Shown here: positions 9,708 through 19,167 of the stretch, one piece after another | Layout: the number at the start of each line of letters is the position of its first letter | Position numbering within the stretch: the first letter of the stretch is position 1 | NCBI RefSeq assembly: GCF_019511605.1 | Contig: NZ_JAEUAV010000001.1 | Coordinates: 682,001-746,000 of the forward strand | From: Paraburkholderia phenoliruptrix | GTDB lineage: Bacteria; Pseudomonadota; Gammaproteobacteria; Burkholderiales; Burkholderiaceae | Direction: 5' to 3' | DNA length: 64,000 nt | The notes under the pieces: generated by a model | Told to the model about the DNA's origin: nothing | Databases searched by the model: none | The model's input: the letters and a program-made list of their open reading frames with translations, nothing else | Translations under genes and position numbers: made by a program

Positions 9708-11003
9708 TCATTGCACGGTGTCACGCTTGGCGGTGCCCCTGCATATCCACATCACTGCGATGCCGGCGGCAATCCAGAATGTACCGCCGGCAATGCCCTC
9801 GGTCCCGCTTGCGATGAGCAGCAGTAGTGTCATAGCAAAGGCCAATGGCAATAGAATTTGCGGCACAGGTGTCATGAATGCAGGTGAAGCGCTTTTCGCC
9901 CGACGCAGTTGCACAAGTACAAGCAACGGCGGTATGAAATGCAGGACGTACAGAAATCCACCGATCGCTGTTGCACTTGCCGCCGAACTGAACACTGCCA
10001 TCAAGATCAAAAGGCTTCCGCTCACCAGCACCGCGACAATCGGCGTCCCCGTTCGGGGTTGCACTTTTGCAAGTTGGGACGGCAGAAGGCCGTCTCTTGC
10101 CATCGCGAAACTTATCCTGGACGTTACGACCAGTACGGCGTTAGCGGTCGCCGCGGTAGTCACCACTGCAATTACAGCGACCAGACGAGCGCCGAGGTCA
10201 CCGAGAAACGTTTGCGCAGCGTCGCTTAGAGGCGCTCGGGAGGCGCCCAGCGTGTGCCAATCGACCGTCCCTAATGCGGTAAATGCGACCAGCAGATAAA
10301 CGAAGAGCACGACTGCCAGTGTGAAAAAGATAGCCCGCGGCAGGTTCTTGTGAGGCTCTGTGATTTCTTCTCCAGCGGCAGCAACCATGTCAAAGCCGCC
10401 GAACGCAAGGAAAGCGATCAAGGCGCCCGACAGTATCCCCGACACACCGTGCGGCGCCCAAGGGGTTAGCCGTGCGAGCTGAACCGCATGAGCTCCTGCT
10501 ACCGCAAAACCGAGCAGGCCGGTGATCGCAAGGCAAATGACCAGCACCTGAAGCTTGCCGGCAACTTCGACGCCACGCAGGTTGATCGCTACGCATGCCA
10601 GTATGAGTGCAACCGCGCCTGCTTCGGGCGGCAGGCCCGTCAAAGCATTCAAGTATCCACCGAACCCAAGCGTCACATAACCGCTCACGAACACGTACGA
10701 GCCCCAGAACACCCACCCCATGAGGAAGCCCCACCTGCGTCCCAACACCTCGCGCACGAAGGCATAGCCGCCGCCTGCTTGCGGATAACGGCAGGCGAGC
10801 TCTGCGTAAGGTAGGGCGATAACCAGTGCGGCGACGAAGGCTAGCGCGAACGAAAGTAATGCGGCCGGTCCGGCTAGCGCAGCCGTCTGACCGACCAGCA
10901 CGAAAATGCCACCTCCAATCGTTCCGCCGACCCCAACTGCAACCGCTCCGCACAGACCTAATGAGCGCCGTAGTTGCCCATTTGTTTCAGCACTCGCGCT
11001 CAT
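9708..11003 (-). CDS. APC-superfamily amino acid permease
   Basis: Inner-membrane amino acid/polyamine carrier, 431 residues with about 12 hydrophobic helices. The family signature is at the N-terminus: GAVAVGVGGTIGGGIFVLVG (first helix, unwound substrate-binding segment) and PYAELACRYPQAGGGYAFVRE after helix 2. Helix 6 contains FLAFGGFDMVAAAGEEITEPHKN. I chose ATG 11003 because GGAG stands 7 bases upstream; 40 extra residues are possible in frame but look non-coding. Substrate unknown. The AraC regulator 250 bases upstream on the same strand may control it. Confidence 0.88.
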   Translation of the reverse strand: MSASAETNGQLRRSLGLCGAVAVGVGGTIGGGIFVLVGQTAALAGPAALLSFALAFVAALVIALPYAELACRYPQAGGGYAFVREVLGRRWGFLMGWVFWGSYVFVSGYVTLGFGGYLNALTGLPPEAGAVALILACVAINLRGVEVAGKLQVLVICLAITGLLGFAVAGAHAVQLARLTPWAPHGVSGILSGALIAFLAFGGFDMVAAAGEEITEPHKNLPRAIFFTLAVVLFVYLLVAFTALGTVDWHTLGASRAPLSDAAQTFLGDLGARLVAVIAVVTTAATANAVLVVTSRISFAMARDGLLPSQLAKVQPRTGTPIVAVLVSGSLLILMAVFSSAASATAIGGFLYVLHFIPPLLVLVQLRRAKSASPAFMTPVPQILLPLAFAMTLLLLIASGTEGIAGGTFWIAAGIAVMWICRGTAKRDTVQ

Positions 11004-11252
11004 GACCGCGCTCCGGCGGTGCATACGTGAAAGGGAAATTGTCGAGTGCGGTCGTTCAGGTTGCCATACTGTCGCCTGCGAGCACCCTGGGGTGACGATC
11101 GGCGGCAGTGAGTTATATGACAATCAAAAGAGGGATGAATGACGTCGCGCTCGCGAGCGATCGTGGCCATGGTGGCTTCCAGTAGTAGTTGGAAAGCCCC
11201 ATTGTTGAACCGCAAGCGCCAGGCGTATTGGCGAAAATTGCAGCAGCCGCGG

Positions 11253-12098
11253 CTAATCAGCGAGATGCCGGCTCGCCGCAGCGGCCGCAAACTGCAATGG
11301 TGTAATGCCATAACACCGCTTGAAGTGCCTGGTCAACGCACTCTGGTCATAAAACCCAGTAGACGCGGCCACGTCCGCGATGGGTGATCCCTTTTTCAGG
11401 TGCTCGCGCGCATTCATGAGCCGCACTTGTGTGAGATATAGATGAGGAGTCAAGCCAAGGCACCGTTTGAAAAGACCGATGAGCTGAAACGGTGTGAGGC
11501 CGACGACGACACTCAGGTCCTCGAGTAACAAGTCGTCGGCGTATCTATCGTGTATCAGGTCGGTTACCACGCGTAGCAGCACGCGGTCGTGAGGTGCGGG
11601 CTCGATGCGTCCACCGTCACGGCCATAGCGTTCGTATAGCCGACCGAAGGTTGCGAGAAGCAATTCGCGTTCACGGAAGACATCCTTGCCCTCCTCGAGC
11701 GACACATGTAGTTCCAGAAACCGAGCAATGAGATCCGGGTCATCGAAGACGTTGCGCATGAAATAAGGCGCGGCTTCAATACCAAGTCCATCACCCACAG
11801 AGGCGATCGCCGATTCTGCAAGGTAAAGCGAACGATACCTCCATCGTTTGCTCCACCCCATCGATCCAGAATGCGCTTCGGCTGGGTTGAAGACGAGTAG
11901 CGTTGACGTTTTCGCCTCGTCGGTCACGCCCCGGCTTTTTATGACGGAGCCACCTGATTCGGTGACAGCAATGACAAAGCCGTCGTGCGTGTGCGGTGCG
12001 TACTGCTGCGTCGTGAAGTCAGCGCGCATCAAGCTGAGCCCGGGCGTATGCCGGTGCCACCAAAAGGAGGTATGATTTTTGGGGTCAGTGCGAGCCAT
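11253..12098 (-). CDS. AraC-family transcriptional regulator
   Basis: 281 residues. The N-terminal cupin-type effector domain shows HTHDGFVIAVTESGG. The C-terminal pair of helix-turn-helix motifs contains LSVVVGLTPFQLIGLFKRCLG and IADVAASTGFYDQSALTRHFKRCYG. It is of the AraC type with an N-terminal AraC-binding domain often found beside amino acid exporters or permeases. Likely targets are the permease downstream (9708-11003) or the DMT transporter at 12533. Confidence 0.88.
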   Translation of the reverse strand: MARTDPKNHTSFWWHRHTPGLSLMRADFTTQQYAPHTHDGFVIAVTESGGSVIKSRGVTDEAKTSTLLVFNPAEAHSGSMGWSKRWRYRSLYLAESAIASVGDGLGIEAAPYFMRNVFDDPDLIARFLELHVSLEEGKDVFRERELLLATFGRLYERYGRDGGRIEPAPHDRVLLRVVTDLIHDRYADDLLLEDLSVVVGLTPFQLIGLFKRCLGLTPHLYLTQVRLMNAREHLKKGSPIADVAASTGFYDQSALTRHFKRCYGITPLQFAAAAASRHLAD

Positions 12099-12532
12099 TG
12101 AACTGTCGAAAACGATGGTCAGGCGCTAAGCGCCCCTTCGATTTGATATTGTAGCTGGGGAAAATAGGGGCTTTGCGCGGTGACTGGAGATGGCTGAGTC
12201 GACGACGTTGACAGTGACCTGCCTCAGGCAAATGTCCGCGGTCGGCGCTGTGCAGCTCAACGTGGTTGGTGAGCGATTGTGGCCGCACGCGGACTAATGC
12301 GGCTCGCATTGTCATACGAGCAGTTGCATATGACCAACCCGATCCGACCCACCTCGGTCAGACGCCCCTACTCAAAGCGGTCAGTCAGCAGAGCCAGCGT
12401 TTTGCGGATTCAAGCACCATAAAGCGGACGTTAGCGGTCTCACCAGATCGGCCGCTTTGAGACATTCCACACAGGGGCTTTGAATCGCCGAATCGCCAAG
12501 CATCGATCGGCTTTTACAGAGCCGCGGCCACT
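12099..12532. other. Gene-free stretch with dispersed GCGG motifs
   Basis: No credible coding frame on either strand. It contains AAAGCGGTCAGTCAGC (from 12375), AAAGCGGACGTTAGC (from 12421) and the reverse-oriented GGCCGCTTTGAG (from 12450), a motif family that recurs in other gene-free parts of the window. The promoter of the following DMT gene must lie at its end; no convincing -35/-10 pair was seen. Confidence 0.5.
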
Positions 12533-13474
12533 GTGAAAACGTCGACTCCTGTCGCTCTTGTACCGGAAGCGGATATGCGCCTTAACGTCTCAATCTCCGA
12601 TCGCACAGCCCAATATCAAACGATCGCACTGATATTAACTTCAATGTTTTGCTTTGCGGTCGTCGATGCACTTGGCAAAGCGGTCGCACTGGACTATCCG
12701 GCGAACGAGGTGACTTTCTTCCGCATGCTGTTTGGTCTTGTGCCGGCCGCTCTCGTTAGCCTTCGTGGCGGGTCGTTGGGTGCTCGCGTCCGAAATATCG
12801 ACTTTCACGGACAGACGATACGCGCGCTCACGCTTCTTGGTGCCTCCGGACTATTTTTCGCCGGCTTGCCATATCTGCCATTGAGCGAGGCCGTCGCAAT
12901 CGTTTATTCCGAGGCAATCTTCGTCGTGCTCCTTGCGCCGATTCTGCTTGGCGAGCGCTTACTCGCGCGAAACGCGATTGCTGCGTTGGTAGGTTTTATT
13001 GGCGTCCTTCTGGTGGTCCGGCCTCAAGGTAGCTTGTCGAACCTCATTGGCCCGGGTCTGCTGCTGCTGAGCGCCTTTTGTGGCGCACTGTCCATGATTC
13101 AAATTCGCAAGCTTAAAGTTAGCGAAGACTCGAGCCTAACCGTGCTGTTCTTCACGGCCTTTGGGACTGCTGTTGCCGGCCTTTCCCTGTTTTTCGCGTG
13201 GCGGACGCCGACCATCAAGCATCTGTTCATCATGGCGACCTTGGCGACGTTCGCCACCGCGGGGCAGCTTCTCTTTACAATCGCAGTAAGGCGCGAAAGC
13301 GCGGCAAGGCTCGCCCCCTACACTTACACAAGCATCATCTGGGCAACGCTTTTCGGCTTCTTCTTGTGGGGCGAGACATTAGCCCTTGTGCCAGTCGTTG
13401 GAATAGCTGCGATCGTCGGCAGTTCAATCGCTGTTGCGGTTCGCGAGGAGCCGCCAGAAGGGCCCGCGGTCTAG
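12533..13474 (+). CDS. DMT-superfamily transporter (EamA domains)
   Basis: Inner-membrane drug/metabolite transporter, 313 residues, about 10 helices in two EamA repeats. First repeat: FCFAVVDALGKAVAL and NEVTFFRMLFGLVP, typical of helices 1-2; second repeat starts near GPGLLLLSAFCGALSMI. The frame opens with GTG 12533; an ATG at 12575 (residue 15) has GGA eight bases upstream and is equally plausible. Carriers of this type usually export amino acids, metabolites or purines. Codon use is less GC-rich than in flanking genes. Confidence 0.87.
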   Translation: MKTSTPVALVPEADMRLNVSISDRTAQYQTIALILTSMFCFAVVDALGKAVALDYPANEVTFFRMLFGLVPAALVSLRGGSLGARVRNIDFHGQTIRALTLLGASGLFFAGLPYLPLSEAVAIVYSEAIFVVLLAPILLGERLLARNAIAALVGFIGVLLVVRPQGSLSNLIGPGLLLLSAFCGALSMIQIRKLKVSEDSSLTVLFFTAFGTAVAGLSLFFAWRTPTIKHLFIMATLATFATAGQLLFTIAVRRESAARLAPYTYTSIIWATLFGFFLWGETLALVPVVGIAAIVGSSIAVAVREEPPEGPAV

Positions 13475-13862
13475 AAGTCGAGTGCGCGGGTTCGACAAAT
13501 TTCCCGGGTCGGCCACGAGCGGTCAGTCGACACTCTTGTTTGCATTCCCGGACAATCACGCACGTCCGACCAGAAGGGAACTCATATGCCGGCTGATCAA
13601 GATTTCCACTCGGGCTGGAGCAGGACCTCGGAGTATCTTCGCGAGGCGCGAGCTACTAATGAGCGCTTCGATTTGACGTTCGACACCGGCGAGCGCGCCG
13701 AGCGCAGGTCGCCTTTGACCTCGTCTGCGAGACGCGAGGCAAGATCGTGGCGCCGTGCTTCAGGCTCTCGCCCCTAAGAGTCGGTCCAAAGCCGCTCAGC
13801 CTGCAAACCGCTTCAAGCACGCCGCGCCCGCTAACCGGATCCGCTACCTGGCAGTCGCGGCT
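13475..13862. other. Gene-free stretch, possible gene debris
   Basis: Between the DMT transporter and the convergent LysR gene. Short open frames exist (for example 13586-13777 on the plus strand) but none shows a recognisable domain or conserved start. AGCGGTCAGTCGAC, a member of the dispersed motif family, occurs near 13519. Confidence 0.4.
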
Positions 13863-14759
13863 TTAACGCGCGTACTGTTCGAGCGCGTCAGCGAGGGCGT
13901 CGAAGGTGACGCGGCAGCGCGGGCTCGCGCGCAGATCTTCGTGCATCGTCACCCAGGTTTCGAGCTGGAGCGCGAACGCCTTCGACAGCACGCGTACGAG
14001 GCCATCGCGGCGCGCAATGGCGACGTGACATCCGCCGATGCCCGCGCCCGCGCGGACCAGCGCCAGTTGCGCGAGATCGCTATCGGCGCGCATTGAAAAC
14101 GTCGCGTGACGAAAACCCGGCAACGTGCGGCTCACATCGCGAATGAACGCGTTGGGCTGGTCGTAGCCGATGACCGCGTGTTCGGCGAGCGCCGCCATGC
14201 TACGCGGCGTACCGTGACGATCGAGATAGTCGCGCCGTGCATGAAGCCCGACCTCGATCACGCCGACGCGCCGCGCGACCAGTTGCGTCTGGCGCGGACG
14301 CACCATGCGCACGGCGATATCCACTTCGCGCCTCAGCAGGTCCTGCACGCGGTTTGACAGCACGAGTTCGACAATTAACCGCGGATGCCGCTCGCGCAGC
14401 GCCGCGATGACCGGCGGGAGCACCTCGACGCCGACCACTTCGCTCGCGGATACGCGCACGACGCCCTGCACGCCCGCGCCATCGTCGCCCACGTGGCCGC
14501 TCGCGGCGCGCTTGAGCGATGCCGCTGTGCTCTGCATCGCTTCGGCGTGCGACTGCAACGCAAGCGCGACGTCGGTTGGCTGAAGCCCGTTCTGCGAGCG
14601 CGTGAAGAGACCCACCGCAAGCGCCCGTTCGAGCGCTTCGACGTGACGGCCCACCGTCGGCTGCGTGATGCCAAGCGCGCGCGCCGCACCCGACAGCGAC
14701 CCTTCGCGCAGTACCGCGAGAAACGTCCGGTAAAGCTCCCAGCCGATGTCGTTTTCCAT
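13863..14759 (-). CDS. LysR-family transcriptional regulator
   Basis: 298 residues. Winged helix at about 5-65 (YRTFLAVLREGSLSGAARALGITQPTVGRHVEALE); substrate-binding domain follows (VRVSASEVVGVEVLPPVIAALRERHP). Diverges from the SDR gene at 14853 with about 93 bases between start codons; that gene is its probable target. The GATCA/TGATC inverted repeat at 14776-14789 sits in the gap. Confidence 0.9.
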   Translation of the reverse strand: MENDIGWELYRTFLAVLREGSLSGAARALGITQPTVGRHVEALERALAVGLFTRSQNGLQPTDVALALQSHAEAMQSTAASLKRAASGHVGDDGAGVQGVVRVSASEVVGVEVLPPVIAALRERHPRLIVELVLSNRVQDLLRREVDIAVRMVRPRQTQLVARRVGVIEVGLHARRDYLDRHGTPRSMAALAEHAVIGYDQPNAFIRDVSRTLPGFRHATFSMRADSDLAQLALVRAGAGIGGCHVAIARRDGLVRVLSKAFALQLETWVTMHEDLRASPRCRVTFDALADALEQYAR

Positions 14760-14775
14760 ACGTTTTTGTATATCT

Positions 14776-14789
14776 GATCAACGATGATC
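14776..14789. promoter_or_regulatory. Inverted repeat in divergent LysR/SDR gap
   Basis: GATCA, four-base spacer, TGATC. Candidate LysR box lying 17-30 bases upstream of the LysR start codon and about 65 bases upstream of the SDR gene. Confidence 0.35.
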
Positions 14790-14852
14790 GCCAATTTTAA
14801 TGTGCTCACGAAGCGCGGAGAATAGCGCCATCGACAACTTACGGGGCGTGAC

Positions 14853-15851
14853 ATGGCGCAAGGCGAAACGGTTCTGGTACTCGGGGCGACGGGCGGCATC
14901 GGGGGGGAAGTCGCGCGGCAACTGCGCGATGCCGGCTGGGGCGTGCGCGGGCTGCGCCGTGGCGCGGGGGCATTGAAAGGCGACGGCATCGAATGGATTC
15001 AGGGCGATGCCATGAACGCGGCCGACGTGATGCGCGCGGCGCGGGGTGCGTCCGTGGTCGTGCACGCGGTAAATCCGCCTGGCTACAAGCGCTGGGCGGA
15101 ACTCGTGCTGCCGATGATCGACAACACCATCGCGGCGGCGAAGGCGCAGGGCGCGACCATCGTGTTGCCGGGCACGGTCTACAACTTCGGGCCGGACGCT
15201 TTTCCGTTCATCGACGAAGACGCGCCGCAGCATCCCGTCACGCGCAAAGGCGGGATTCGCGTGGAAATGGAAGCGCGCCTGCAACGCGCGAGCATGGAAG
15301 GCACTCGCGTGCTGATCGTGCGCGCCGGCGATTTTTTCGGGCCCAGAGCGGGCAATAACTGGCTCGCGCAAGGACTCGTGAAGCCCGGAAAGCCGGTCAC
15401 GAAGATCAGCAATCCGGGGGCGCGAGGCATCGGGCATCAGTGGGCGTATTTGCCCGATGTGGCGCGCACTATGGTCGAGCTGCTTGCGCACCGCGATTCG
15501 CTCGATGCTTTCGCACGCTTTCACATGGGCGGCCATTGGGACGAAGACGGCACGCGCTTCGTCGATGCGATTCGTCGCGCGGTTGCGCGCCGCACCGGGC
15601 ACGAGCCATCCGTTGGCGGCTTTCCGTGGTGGCTGCTCGCGCTCGCCGCGCCGTTCAATGTAACGTTCAGGGAGCTTCAGGAAATGCGCTATCTATGGGC
15701 GACGCCGGTGCATCTAAACAACGCACGGTTTGTGCAGACGCTCGGGCACGAGCCGCATACGCCGCTGGACGTGGCCATCGAAAACACGCTCATTGGCCTC
15801 GGATGTCTCACGACTGACCTGCACGCTGCGAAATCGAGCTCCACTTCGTGA
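14853..15851 (+). CDS. NAD(P)-binding extended SDR (epimerase/NmrA-like)
   Basis: 332 residues. The Rossmann motif GATGGIGGEVARQL at about residue 9 is the extended/atypical SDR type. LPGTVYNFGPDAFPFIDED and the later RAGDFFGPRAGNNWLAQGL correspond to the central and substrate regions of NAD-dependent epimerase/dehydratase family proteins; the Tyr of the active site is probably in TVYNF. No signal peptide. It pairs divergently with a LysR regulator. Substrate unknown. Confidence 0.85.
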   Translation: MAQGETVLVLGATGGIGGEVARQLRDAGWGVRGLRRGAGALKGDGIEWIQGDAMNAADVMRAARGASVVVHAVNPPGYKRWAELVLPMIDNTIAAAKAQGATIVLPGTVYNFGPDAFPFIDEDAPQHPVTRKGGIRVEMEARLQRASMEGTRVLIVRAGDFFGPRAGNNWLAQGLVKPGKPVTKISNPGARGIGHQWAYLPDVARTMVELLAHRDSLDAFARFHMGGHWDEDGTRFVDAIRRAVARRTGHEPSVGGFPWWLLALAAPFNVTFRELQEMRYLWATPVHLNNARFVQTLGHEPHTPLDVAIENTLIGLGCLTTDLHAAKSSSTS

Positions 15852-16116
15852 AGCGAGCGGCCGTTCGGTTCGGAGCCAGTTACTCCCGGCTCCAAAGCCC
15901 TTGAACTTTGGCAGCGTCGGCGGAAAACGAAATTTGCCTTCCATGGTGTTCAGCTCTTCACCGCCGAGTGCCCAGAGGTGGGTGGCCGACGCGCTTGAAA
16001 TGGCTGAGCAAACTGAAGTCTGACTGACACACGGCCGGCGAGCGGACGTTTGCCGACTAAGAAGTGTCACTCGTAACTCTGGTCGCTCGGACGTTGAAAA
16101 TGTCGGCACCGAACCG

Positions 16117-16395
16117 CTAGCGTAAAGCGCCGCCAAGTGCGCCGTCAAAGCGGGCGCGCGCGGCATGGATGTCGGAATAGCGCCGATCGGCCCAATCGAT
16201 GAGATTCGCCATCGGCTCCAGCAGGGACTCGCCCAGCGGGGCCAGACGAAAAGCTTCCTTTACGGCTTGCAGGTCGCCCAAGGCGGCACACCGCCCGTCT
16301 TCTACAACTCGACAAATCGGAAATCCACCATGGTTGCCTATCTTGTGGTGAGACACCACGACGAAGACGCCTCGGCATCCAACGGCGCGCCTCAC
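16117..16395 (-). pseudogene. C-terminal remnant of an HxlR-family regulator
   Basis: The frame encodes FRLAPLGESLLEPMANLIDW followed by ADRRYSDIHAARARFD, which matches the C-terminal end of HxlR winged-helix regulators (consensus YxLTPxGxSLxPxLxxLxxW). Upstream residues VSHHK and VVEDGRC are faint traces of the recognition helix and wing. The N-terminal half, including the conserved Cys and start codon, is missing or out of frame. Neighbouring sequence (15852-16116) is gene-free and carries dispersed GCGGACGTT motifs. Confidence 0.55.
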
Positions 16396-16647
16396 GAGCC
16401 GGAAATGCCTTGCACGTTGGGTCGGTCATTTGACCGATGTTCACCGGCCGAACGTTGCGCGATTCTTCAGTGCTGGAGAGGATCGTTTGGATACCAGGAT
16501 GCATAACGCGGCAAAAGGGGAACACGGCGTGGCCACGACTGCTACACAGAAATGGCCGCTCGGCGAGTGGCGTTCTGGCGGAACCGGGACATATGTATCC
16601 AAGCGTGGAGCGTGTCGACTCCTGCACCGGAAGGAATTGTCCGCATC

Positions 16648-17232
16648 ATGAAGTTCAGATCATGGAGATTTCGTCTTTTGAAAAGTTCACTCGCCGCTGT
16701 CACGTTATCTGCATCGCTGTCGGCACCGGCCGCGCCAGGAAACGCGTCGGCGTTGAGCGCGCTATTGGATATGACGGCGGCGCGACTGGGAATCGCGAGG
16801 CAGGTCGCACTGAGCAAGTGGGACTCCGGAAAGCCCGTGGAGGATGTGTCAAGAGAGTCTGCGGTGATCGCTGCCGCGGTAGAGGAGGCGCGAGCCAACG
16901 GAGTTTCGGCCAACCTGGCAGCACATTTTTTCGCGGACCAAATCGAAGCTAACAAGCTCGTCCAGTATGCCCTGCTGGCTGAATGGCGGCGTTCCGGTCA
17001 GGCGCCGGACGATGCACGTGCGGACCTTGCGAAAGAAATACGTCCAGAACTTGACCGACTCCAGGAAGGGTTCATCCATGTGCTCGCGCAATCCGGTCCA
17101 CTTCGGGACCGTGCCGACTGCAGCGAGCGCGTTTCTCGCGCCACTCGCGAGTACATTGCGACACATTCTTTGAATCCGCTCTATGCACTCGCTATGGACC
17201 GCGCACTTGCTCGGGTTTGCGAGCGTGATTAG
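16648..17232 (+). CDS. aroQ: Secreted chorismate mutase (gamma-class AroQ)
   Basis: Predicted to convert chorismate to prephenate in the periplasm or outside the cell. 194 residues from ATG 16648 (AAGGAA at 16631-16636). A basic, hydrophobic signal peptide (about 1-28) is followed by an all-helical AroQ domain. Probable active-site residues are R46, K57 (LSKWD), R69 (DVSRES) and E100 (FADQIEANKLVQ). C158 and C191 are the only cysteines after the signal and can form the disulfide described for exported gamma-class enzymes such as that of Mycobacterium tuberculosis. No aromatic biosynthesis gene is adjacent. Confidence 0.9.
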   Translation: MKFRSWRFRLLKSSLAAVTLSASLSAPAAPGNASALSALLDMTAARLGIARQVALSKWDSGKPVEDVSRESAVIAAAVEEARANGVSANLAAHFFADQIEANKLVQYALLAEWRRSGQAPDDARADLAKEIRPELDRLQEGFIHVLAQSGPLRDRADCSERVSRATREYIATHSLNPLYALAMDRALARVCERD

Positions 17233-17496
17233 CTTGGCGGGCAACTTCAGGCGACTAGCCTTGTGGGCGCACGCGCCGGTGCGCGCGATCCGGGGCGGTT
17301 ATTTCTGGATTCCGGGCAAACGCGTGACGAGCGGCGGCGGCTCCGCTGCGTTTCGGCTCCGCTGCGTTTCGGCTCGATGCGATTTAACACGACGAACTGC
17401 GTTGTTGCGCTGTGTGGGCACCGAAAATGAGGGACTCCTCTCAACCCTATCCCCAAGCGCCTTCATCTTCAATCTTTACCTGATCGGGAAAAAGGG

Positions 17497-17799
17497 ATGA
17501 CCAAACTGATTGTCGTATGCACTGGCGACAAAAGCACCCGGTTCGACCGGAACTACTACGCGACCCAACACCTTTCGCTGGCGATGGAGTGCTGGGGGCG
17601 GTATGGCCTCGAGGCGGCTGACGCGTTCTACCCCGCTGGCGAAGGCGACGGATGGGTATCTATCGGGGTGTATCGATTTAGGGATCCCGCGGCGATCGAG
17701 GCGGCTCTTGCTTCGCCGGAGATGGAACGCATCATGGCGGACGTGAACAACTTCACGGACTCTCCCTTGGTTATGCGCACGGTCTTCTCGCCTCTCTAA
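17497..17799 (+). CDS. EthD-family small protein, paralogue of the 7194 gene
   Basis: 100-residue alpha-beta barrel protein. It shares with the gene at 7194 the pattern RFDR.YY...HL.L.M..W.RYGLE....F.PA and a C-terminal MADV..FTD. The start ATG follows AAAGGG. The SDR gene begins 32 bases after its stop, so the two form an operon. Possible role is handling of a reactive oxidation product; not demonstrable from sequence. Confidence 0.8.
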   Translation: MTKLIVVCTGDKSTRFDRNYYATQHLSLAMECWGRYGLEAADAFYPAGEGDGWVSIGVYRFRDPAAIEAALASPEMERIMADVNNFTDSPLVMRTVFSPL

Positions 17800-17831
17800 A
17801 CATCGAACCTGGCCTATTCCGGAATCAATCC

Positions 17832-18578
17832 ATGAACAAGCTAAAAGACAAGGTCGCCATCGTGACGGGCGCTTCCAAAGGTATCGGCGCGGGTATAGCC
17901 CGCCAGCTTGCGGCAGACGGCGCAAAGGTCGTCGTCAACTACGCCTCGAGCAAGAGTGGCGCTGACGAGGTCGTCGCCGACATAGAAGCGGCTGGTGGAA
18001 GGGCGGTGGCAGTGCGTGCAGATGTCACCAAAGAGGCGGACGTGGACGCGCTGATAAGAGGCGCCATCGACACCTTTGGGCGTTTGGATATCGTGGTGAA
18101 CAACTCCGGTGTCTATCAGTTCGCGAAGATAGAAGAGACCACAGAAGCGCTCTATCGCATGCAGTTCGACATCAACGTTCTCGGGCCGCTACTAGTCGCG
18201 GGTGCCGCAGCGCCGCATCTGGGCGAGGGCGCCAGCATAATCAACATCAGCTCGAACGTTACCGCTGTTCTGCCGGCCGGGAGCGCTATCTACAGCGGCA
18301 CGAAAGGTGCCGTTAACGCGATCACGGGGGTGCTCGCGCGGGAACTTGGCCCACGCGGAATCCGGGTCAATGCCGTGAACCCTGGCTTGATCGAAACGGA
18401 AGGCACGCATGCTGCCGGGGCGATCGGTTCGGAGTTCCACGCGTGGAACGAGGCCCGGACACCTCTTGGTCGCATCGGACAAGTGCAAGACATCGCGCCG
18501 ATCGTCTCTTACCTCGCATCGGACGATGCGCGCTGGGTGACCGGCGAGATCATCTTCGGTTCGGGAGGCATGCGCTGA
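17832..18578 (+). CDS. Classical SDR oxidoreductase
   Basis: 248-residue NAD(P)(H)-dependent reductase. Cofactor motif TGASKGIGAGIAR (about 13-25), NNSG (the NNAG position) at about 90, catalytic Ser in NISSNVTAVLP and YSGTKGAV as the YxxxK motif at about 155, followed by VNPGLIETEG. 3-oxoacyl-ACP reductase/glucose dehydrogenase-like subfamily. Co-directional with the EthD gene upstream. Confidence 0.92.
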   Translation: MNKLKDKVAIVTGASKGIGAGIARQLAADGAKVVVNYASSKSGADEVVADIEAAGGRAVAVRADVTKEADVDALIRGAIDTFGRLDIVVNNSGVYQFAKIEETTEALYRMQFDINVLGPLLVAGAAAPHLGEGASIINISSNVTAVLPAGSAIYSGTKGAVNAITGVLARELGPRGIRVNAVNPGLIETEGTHAAGAIGSEFHAWNEARTPLGRIGQVQDIAPIVSYLASDDARWVTGEIIFGSGGMR

Positions 18579-18852
18579 GTGTGTGAAGTACGCCGCACGC
18601 TCAAGTGGTGCGGCGCGCTCACATTTCATAACTCGACGAGAACACGCGTTGCTCGACGATCGCTCGTGTCAGAGCGGATTGCCACCCGTTGCCACAAGTC
18701 GCGCCATCAAGGGGTGGCTTCGTACGACTGGTCGAAGACTTCGCGGCCCGGCCACCCGACTTCCTAGCGGGCTTGCCCGTCGGCTGTCCCGTGCGCGCCA
18801 ACTCACGAACCCATGCTGCCGCGAAGCGGACCGGATCCGAATAATGTGCCGT

Positions 18853-19167
18853 TTACTCCTTTGTGCGATCCTTTGTGCGATCCTTTGCGCCCAGTCGCAT
18901 TACCCGGCCGTTGATCGCATGTGTTTGCTGCCGCGCCCCGGCGGAAAACAGATAGGCGCAAACCTCTGTTTCGCGCGCAATGCCGGGTACGACCGTATAT
19001 AGCGCATCGACGAACCGCTCGGCAATCGGGTCATAGTAAGTTTCGCGAATGTGCCCCGAGCGCCCGTCACTGCCCCACTCGACTCGACCCTCGTTGCCTG
19101 CCGTTATCACAAATACAAGGCGAGTTCCAGTTTCTGGCCTATCGTCACGGTGGTCTGCTCCATGCAT
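18853..19167 (-). CDS. Hypothetical protein, doubtful
   Basis: 104-residue frame. The central part (RLVFVITAGNEGRVEWGSDG, then YYDPIAERFVDALYTVVPG) has a protein-like alternation of hydrophobic and polar residues, but no family was recognised, no ribosome binding site precedes the ATG, and the C-terminal DRTKDRTKE is simply the translated 12-base tandem repeat. It may be a remnant rather than a working gene. Confidence 0.3.
   Translation of the reverse strand: MHGADHRDDRPETGTRLVFVITAGNEGRVEWGSDGRSGHIRETYYDPIAERFVDALYTVVPGIARETEVCAYLFSAGARQQTHAINGRVMRLGAKDRTKDRTKE
18858..18889. repeat. 12-base tandem repeat, 2.7 copies
   Basis: The unit CCTTTGTGCGAT occurs twice exactly, followed by a partial copy (CCTTTGCG). 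Confidence 0.9.

Noticed and set aside
12085..12315. Insertion-sequence remnant in the gap before the DMT gene
   Set aside because: No terminal repeats or transposase motif could be found.
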